From Rhizophagus clarus (taxonomy: Eukaryota > Glomeromycota > Glomeromycetes > Glomerales > Glomeraceae): a DNA stretch of 64,000 nucleotides. The notes beneath the pieces were generated by a model. That model ran no database searches. It was not told the DNA's origin and worked only from the letters and a program-made list of their open reading frames with translations. The translations under genes were made by a program, and so were the position numbers. Numbering within the stretch: the stretch's first letter is position 1; the number at the start of each line of letters is the position of its first letter. Shown here piece by piece: positions 58,273 through 64,000 of the stretch. The stretch covers positions 2,170,001 through 2,234,000 of the forward strand of contig BLAL01000215.1 in the NCBI GenBank assembly GCA_015698045.1, given 5' to 3'.

Positions 58273-60093
58273 TTTAATGATATCTTAATATAAAAAAAAA
58301 AAAGAAATAATTGAATAAAAAAAAAAAAATTTTTTTATCCCCTTTTTTTTTGCGTTGATCTTACCACATCATGATCGAAAAAAATTAATCTTTTTCTTGC
58401 ATCGTAATTATATCTATGATTAATATGGTTAATTACGAAAAAAAAAAAAATTCTTTTTGCCATTGATCTTATTACATCATATGATACAGATTTTTTTAAA
58501 GAAAAAAATATGATTAATATATTGATGGATATTGTGATTAAATCATGGCCAAGTAAAATTAATATTTTTCTCACATTGTTACGACTAATTTCAAAAATAA
58601 GTTTCTTTTTTACCATTGATCTCAATAGATTTTCTAAGAAAAAAAATTTGATTAATATAATGATGGACATTGTGATTATCGAGTAAAAATTAATCTTTTT
58701 TTCAATTTTTTTCTTTTTTTTAAAAATTCTATATCGTGGTTATACCTATTACCAAAAAAAACTTTTTCTGCAAAAAAAGTTGTTTGCATTGATATCATAA
58801 CACTACGAGTTATCTTTTCTTTGAACCTTCTCAAACATCTTAAGTCGTATAATTAATAATTAACCTCTTCTATAAACAGAGAGCAACTTACTTTAATATA
58901 AACACGAATACAAAATACGTTAGTAATGAGAACGAAAAATAAATTCTTTGGGAAAAAGAGATTATTTAAAGCACTAAACTGAAAGGAATGATTCCTAGGA
59001 TATCGAGTGATTTGAACTAAGCCAAAGTTAGAAACAAGATAGTTTCGGTATCTTCAGGCGGTATGGATGAAAACAATTCACGTATTAGCCCTTGTTCTAC
59101 AATTGATTTTTATCAAACTTACTTTACATTGATTATTTCAGTTCTGTCTCAACCGATCTCCAGGGAAGAAGCAAAGTAGAAATCAAAGAATGGGAATCAT
59201 GTATGGAAAAGGAACATCTTAAAAAGAAAGAGGCAATGGTTCTGCGAGTTAGAAATATCTGAGTAGATGATTCATGCTGAAGCTTCTTTTCTCTCATTTC
59301 ATCACTGATGCTTTTTCTTATGCGCCTTATCCAAGAAAGCATCCATTTCCCTTTCCTTCAATGACTTGGTATTCTTGAACTGGTCTTATGCATATATACT
59401 GTATAAAACTTCTGGTCAAATGATCGTAGCATTGCTTTAATTCCTAATTAGCTAATTACACATGTGCATATTGCATATTTTACCAAATTCTGTAGACCAA
59501 TAAAAATCACAGTTTTGCACTGAGATTATCATTTAATCTCATTTGGATAAATTGTTTGTACTTGGCGTAAAGAACAGGTTATACTGTACTAATTAAACTG
59601 GCTGGTACTTACAAAAAAGAGATTTTTTTTTCTGTTTTTTTTCTAATTATTATGCTTTTTTATTTCTATCTAAGGCTGTGTTTTATTGTGCCATTGATTT
59701 ACTTATTATATGGCTATATTTATTTCATCATCAATCATCGCTTTATGTAAAGCTATAGTTTGTGGTTGTGCAAATTTCCCACTGGCGCTTTCCCAGGTGT
59801 TTAATAGAATAATTGGTCGGCAAGTCATATATAATGTATATTGATATAAAAGAATTTATTTTTTAGTTGTCTTTCCAGCGCAGATTACTAATGTATATTA
59901 ATTTAATTGATGGTGTGTGACCAAACAAATATTGACGACAACTTTTCAAATAAAAAGGTATCCGTAATTAGACAACTAAACAGGAACATCTCAGTGCTAG
60001 GATAAGCCTTGTTTAGAATAAGCCCAGCAATTTCGTACTGAGATTTTTGAATGATGTTTCCCATTTAGGATAGGCCCAACACTTCGCTAGTTG
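58273..60093. other. Upstream region with repeated promoter-like modules
   Basis: Between 58340 and 58690 a module recurs about three times: (T)TTGATCTTA-CACATCATG, GATTAATATGGT or GATTAATATATTGATGGA, AATTACGAAAAA. It is shared with the region upstream of the truncated copy at 55.1 kb. The rest holds no supported gene. Confidence 0.45.
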
Positions 60094-60103
60094 TATATAA
60101 ATA
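60094..60103 (+). promoter_or_regulatory. TATA box of the zinc-knuckle gene
   Basis: TATATAAATA lies 298 bp before the start codon and is preceded by repeated GATAAGCC, AATAAGCCC and GATAGGCCC words. The distance implies a long 5' leader, which includes a duplicated block of about 50 bp (60252-60358). Confidence 0.4.
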
Positions 60104-60251
60104 CCCCTAATTTTTCAAGAAAAATAAAGTTTTATAACGATTTCCCTTAATAACTTATTTTCACGTTCCTATTTTTTTTTTTAAAAAAAAAGAAATAAAA
60201 ATTTTAGAAAAAATCTTATTCCCACGTCCTTTTTTTTTAAATAAATATGAT

Positions 60252-60358
60252 TAAAAAAAAAAATTTTCTCCTCCTACCCAAAAGAAACTTCGTTTTATCA
60301 AAAAAAAAAAAATTTTCTCCTCCTACCCGAAAGAACTTTTAAGTTTTATCAAAAAAAA
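60252..60358. repeat. Two-copy tandem repeat in the 5' leader
   Basis: The phrase AAAATTTTCTCCTCCTACCC(A/G)AAAGAA...GTTTTATCAAAAAAAA occurs twice in direct succession, 51-55 bp per unit. Confidence 0.75.
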
Positions 60359-60401
60359 GTTCATACTCTTTCTTTTTAAAATAACGTGTCTTAATTTTAA
60401 T

Positions 60402-61250
60402 ATGCCTGATAACATTGATAACACTACTATTATCGACAATAATAATGAAGTTAGCGATGATTTTTATATAATTGATAACCCGAACGTGATTAAAGATATA
60501 TTAAGTATATCTGTTAATCATTCTATAACAATAAAGAATAATTCTAGTACAATTCAAATGTTAATTACAATACTCCAAGGTAAGTTAACACTATGTTTTT
60601 TTGGGTGCATTGATGCTGTATATGACTCTATCAGATTACTGATACTGTATGTTTTGATACTGACTAACAATATAAGAACAACTTACCGCTGCTTCATCTA
60701 CTATCTCTCCTCCTATTGTCTCTACTTCTCCTCTTAATGTCTCTGCAATTGTCTCTCCTTCTCCTTCGGTCTCAACATACAGATCCTTGTCAGATTCAAT
60801 TTCATTTTTAAGCTCTTCGCTACCCTTAGACTCTTCAGTAACCTCATCATCAATAACTCCCTTAATGACTTTAATTTCATCGATCTCACTAATTTCCTCG
60901 ATCTCCCCAATTTCCTCGAACCCGCCAATTTCTTCGAACTCAGCTTCCAGTTCAAATTTAAATTTTATATGCACGTCGGAGGGGTCGCTTTATCTAGCAG
61001 GACAAATTGGATTGCGCCTATCAGCTCATATAAAGATCCATGTTACTTATGTGAATATTACGGGCATGGTCTTAATACCTGCCTGAATATTCAGCAAAAT
61101 TACCGGGGAAGATGCTGCAGGTGTTGGATCAGTCCGCACGAGTCAAAAGATTGCTATTTACGAAGAGGTGAAAAGGTACCTATTGTATTTAAAAAGAATT
61201 TTTTAAAGCTGGCCGATTTAATTAAACTTTTTGGAAGAATTAAGGAATAG
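60402..61250 (+). CDS. Protein with two CCHC zinc knuckles and a Ser-rich region
   Basis: Exon 1, 60402-60579 (MPDNIDNTTIIDNNNEVSD...), ends at a strong GTAAGT donor. A likely exon 2 starts at 60677, giving a Ser/Thr/Pro-rich stretch. A further intron, 60838-60950 (GTAACC...CCAG), would bring it into the frame of the zinc knuckles; without it there is a frameshift, and this part is uncertain. The C-terminus has two CX2CX4HX4C knuckles (CYLCEYYGHGLNTC and CCRCWISPHESKDC), then a Lys/Leu-rich end. Such knuckles bind single-stranded nucleic acid and are common in Gag and RNA-binding proteins. It could be transposon-derived. A minisatellite follows the stop. Confidence 0.5.
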
Positions 61251-61267
61251 GTTTTTTTTTTAATTCA

Positions 61268-61430
61268 TTTCTGGTCGCCTTGGTGGTGAATTTTTTATTC
61301 TATGTAGTTTGTTTGGTCTGCCTGGTAGCGAGTTTTTTTCCTGGTTCGTCTGGTGATGAGTTTTTTTTCTGGTTTGCCTTGTGGCGTAAAGGTTTCTGGT
61401 TCGCCTGGTGGCATGTTCTTTTTTTGTTTT
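61268..61430. repeat. Minisatellite of 26-33 bp units downstream of the zinc-knuckle gene
   Basis: Five units variously read TTCTGGTTCGCCTGGTGGCG followed by an AGTTTTTT-type run. They lie just beyond the stop codon, so they may be in the 3' untranslated region. Confidence 0.75.
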
Positions 61431-61789
61431 GATATTTTTTTATAATAATAATAAATAATAATGCATTTTATCAATTACACTGGCACTAAATAAAATTTAT
61501 TAAGACATTTTTTGAATATTATCTTGAATGCCAAATTGATATGATGATAATGTTAAATTCATATTGCAGAAAATATAAAAAAAAATTGTTCAATATGGAA
61601 GTCAGTAATTTGATGGCTGTTTAAAAATCTAAGGTTTCTGTTAAGATTGTTTGTTTCTTTACTATAAAAATGCTGATCAATAACTTTTAGTTCAGTAAAA
61701 TTATTAATTTGTATAATAAATTCCTTTTATTCAGCAATAAATTTTGAAGTTCAAATAATTTTGACATTTAATTTTAATTTATAAATATC
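61431..61789. other. AT-rich spacer
   Basis: No gene is seen. It may be the decayed 3' part of the Tc1/mariner relic that lies next to it. Confidence 0.3.
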
Positions 61790-62105
61790 CAGATGTTCAA
61801 AGAACGCCTTAGCAAAATTTTTGCCAATTGTCATACAACTGAAATTTAACGCGTTTACTGGATTTTCTACAGATTCTACCCAATCACGATGTTGTCATAA
61901 AAAATTTTTAATATAAAAAAATGCTTGCTCGATCTGTAAGCAATAAATTTTTAAATAATGGAAGATTAAATTCTTATGGGATTATAATCGGGAGAATAAG
62001 ATGGCAAAAACTCAAGTCGTATTCCTTTCTCCTCACAAATATTCTGCAAACGCTGACTTTTATGTATAGATACATTATCTAAGATTAAACTGCTATACTA
62101 GTTAT
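61790..62105 (-). pseudogene. Tc1/mariner-type DDE transposase relic
   Basis: The minus strand reads LILDNVSIHKSQRLQNICEEKG followed by IRLEFLPSYSPDYNPI. This is the second catalytic Asp region (LDN-x-x-IH) and the YSPDYNPIE signature of DDE_3 transposases. A frame break follows NPI, and the downstream wording (QIEQAFFYIK, NPVNALNFS) is in another frame with stops. No terminal repeats were found. Confidence 0.7.
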
Positions 62106-62373
62106 TTAACTAAATAAAATATTAAATAAAAATATTTATTATAGTCTATGTGGTTTTATATTTCGCTTCGAAAAATGGTAAACAAGTTGGGAAGAAAAAG
62201 AGATGGTTAACGCAGCACAATAAAAATCAATAAAATCTACGTACAACGTGAAATCAGGTCACATGAATTATTAGCAGAGTGGTGGCACTATGATATATTG
62301 TAATCTTTATTATCATAAAGGAATAAAAAACATATCAATGTTATCACGGTCTTTTATGTGATATGTACTATAT

Positions 62374-63590
62374 TTATGAAAAAAGATGGAGTTTTAAAGA
62401 GCTAGCAATATTTCTTCCGCTACGGGAAGGAATTTCTAGATCTTCTGTAATAACATCTAACTCCTTAACCTTTTCTTTGATATTTGCGCTTTCAGTTTCA
62501 ACCCAGACTATTTTGAAGCATTTTTTGGAGAATTCTATTAATTTATCTAGTGAAGTTTCCGATAATTTTGTAAAATCGATGGCTGAAACGTATCGGCTTA
62601 AGATTCTCTTTAAAACCACCTCACGTGATATGAAATTGTTTACTTCCTTGTCAGTAGGATCTGAACTTTCTGTATATTCACTTTAATAGAAAAAAAATTT
62701 AAATCATTAAATCATTATAATAAAACAACAACATAACGATATGAACGTATCAATCACCTTTCTACAATTTGTCAAAATTCTTTTACTAATGTTGAAAGTA
62801 CATTTTTCAATTGATATTGATAGTCAGAAAATGATTTATGATATCATTCGTTAATTGACTTCGCCACGCTTTGATAAGCATCATGCCCAAAAATTTTTTG
62901 TGTTATTTTATCAAATGCATGATCGAGCGGATTTCTAGTTCGCAAAAAAAGGCATTTCATTTCTTCGTCAATAAGACGATAATTATCCTAAACAGTAATA
63001 ATATCAATAATACATAATACATCAGTAATTCTGTGTAATAACGATTGTTTTTAATTGGTAAGAATGTAACAACCAAAATAAGAAATGGATTTTACATTAT
63101 CAGATGGTGACGAAGTCGAGATGGTTAGTAGCAAATTTGTTGATGGCTGCTTCGTCGAGGCATCAAGCATTTTGTTTGCCAGATGTAGTACACTTGGATG
63201 TAAGACCAACCAATTGCAAATTTACAATTGATTAGTCATTGCGCCAAATTGAACTGGAATTTCTTCTTCACTCTCTAGAAATAATATTAAATGAGAATAA
63301 AATTATATTCATTAATTATGTTCAGATTTTATGTTTTTACCGCTTTCATCATTTTTATTTTCTTCTTGTTCTTTATCTTTCTCTCTCCTATCCCTCTCTC
63401 TTCTCTCTTTCTCTCTTCTCTCTTTCTCTCTTCTCTCTTTCTCTCTTCTCTCTTTCTCTCTTCTCTCTTTCTCTCTTCTTTCTTTCTCTCTTCTCTCTTT
63501 ATCTCTCCTCTCCATCTCTTTCTTCTCATTTTCTCTTCTTTCTTTTTCAATATTTCTTTCTTCTTGCTCTGGAAGCATATCTTCATTATA
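62374..63590 (-). pseudogene. Decayed multi-exon gene with a K/E/R-rich N-terminus
   Basis: Three exon-like pieces are seen. A first, about 63578-63330, encodes MLPEQEERNIEKERR followed by tandem KERRE units and KDKEQEENKNDESG before a GTAAAA donor. A second, 62987-62758, reads DNYRLIDEEMKCLFLRTR, NPLDHAFDKITQKIFG and HDAYQSVAKSIN, with two in-frame TGA codons. A third, 62680-62374, reads SEYTESSDPTDKEV, FISREVVLKRILSRYVSAIDFTKL and SLDKLIEFSKKCFKIVWVE to a stop. The last two introns fit GT-AG and phase. The stops mark it as a probable pseudogene; family unknown. Confidence 0.5.
63400..63510 (-). repeat. 15-bp coding minisatellite (KERRE units)
   Basis: About seven tandem copies of a 15-bp purine-rich unit encode Lys-Glu-Arg-Arg-Glu on the minus strand (TTTCTCTCTTCTCTC on the plus strand). 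It predicts a highly charged helix or coiled-coil-like rod. The pyrimidine strand gives long Ser/Leu/Phe-rich shadow frames that are not genes. Confidence 0.85.
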
Positions 63591-63654
63591 ACGAAGTAAA
63601 TTTAGTTTTAAATAAATTCGCAGAAATATCATTTCAATTGAATAATAAAACAAT

Positions 63655-64000
63655 TATTATAACGTATTTACCCAAAATAATTCTTTCAATATCATCACGA
63701 AGTTAAATTAATGTTTAACTTGTATTCATTAATTAGTGATTACTTTTTAAATATCTAAAATTTGTATTTATTAATTAGTTAACATTCTATAATTATTTAT
63801 TTGTGTTAAAAATCATCATTTATTAATTGCTTTGATATAATTAAAAATAAATGCCAATTATAAATACTTTATAAATACTTTTTTAAAATAACATTTATAA
63901 AATATTTCAATTAAATAGTTAACAATTGCTAAAAAAATCAGTATTAATTAAGCACTTAATTTTAATGATCAATGAATATCAAGTAATTATTAATAATATT
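63655..64000. other. Terminal AT-rich stretch
   Basis: Short repeated words (TTAATTAGT, ATAAATACTTT) occur. No gene is seen up to the window end. Confidence 0.4.

Noticed and set aside
57738-58293. Long overlapping open frames on both strands (Asn/Leu-, Val/Glu/Ile- and Thr/Ser-rich)
   Set aside because: They are shadow frames of the Gln/Pro repeat; only the MSSQ frame has a sensible start, splice exit and a duplicated relative.
60636-60974. Glu/Ile-rich minus-strand frame
   Set aside because: Antisense shadow of the Ser/Ile-rich part of the zinc-knuckle gene.
63086-63232. 48-aa plus-strand frame beginning MDFTLSDGDEVEM
   Set aside because: Too short, no known family and no splice partner; it lies in the gap between exon pieces of a minus-strand relic.
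63239-63706. Ser/Leu/Phe-rich open frames on the plus strand
   Set aside because: Products of the pyrimidine strand of the KERRE repeat; no conserved flanks.
1-64000. CRISPR array or bacterial-type operon
   Set aside because: Repeats lack regular spacer structure, and genes have spliceosomal introns and their own promoters, as expected for a eukaryote.

Overview
The window looks like nuclear DNA of an early-diverging filamentous fungus, most likely an arbuscular mycorrhizal (Glomeromycotina, Rhizophagus-like) genome. The reasons are the very high AT content with long A/T homopolymers, genes with many short GT-AG introns, and the gene families present: lineage-expanded F-box proteins, MIR-domain proteins, Sel1 repeats and a fungal KCH-type potassium transporter. 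Many decayed transposons and gene relics lie between the genes. The organism is inferred from content, not proven.

Layout. 0.3-3.1 kb: two MIR-domain paralogues transcribed divergently from a shared 147-bp promoter; their N-terminal halves resemble a retrotransposon Gag capsid. 3.1-8.2 kb: repeats, two palindromic elements, a MIR-gene relic and a fragment resembling mitochondrial large-subunit rRNA. 8.2-11.4 kb: a tandem pair of intronless F-box genes. 11.4-22.2 kb: accessory DNA with relics (MIR, a GQKAD...EVSG family gene, Sel1 and one unknown family) and three small inverted-repeat transposons with recognisable ends. 22.2-26.2 kb: two multi-exon four-helix membrane (MARVEL-like) genes. 26.3-27.8 kb: a third F-box gene. 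28.8-32.7 kb: a large tail-anchored protein with two START domains. 34.7-36.0 kb: a bestrophin-family channel. 36.6-38.2 kb: a tandemly duplicated AT-rich repeat carrying a MITE. 38.6-40.2 kb: a fourth F-box gene. 41.7-42.9 kb: a secreted-type single-pass Cys-rich membrane protein. 44.3-46.1 kb: a KCH1-like potassium transporter. 47.2-48.1 kb: a third MARVEL-like gene assembled from five small exons.

48.1-64 kb is mostly decayed. It holds a very AT-rich island, a large transposase relic with a MITE nested in it, a 144-bp satellite, and a duplicated Q/P-rich gene family (one truncated copy, and one longer copy with two in-frame stops). It also holds a C-terminal Cdc20/Cdh1 WD40 fragment, a zinc-knuckle gene with a 3' minisatellite, a Tc1/mariner DDE relic and a K/E/R-rich gene relic.

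There are no operons; each gene is its own unit. The shared themes are ubiquitin-linked recognition (F-box), membrane and ion or lipid handling (bestrophin, KCH, MARVEL-like, START) and expansion of lineage-specific families followed by decay through in-frame stops. Exon boundaries were set by eye from GT-AG signals and phase continuity, so they are models.
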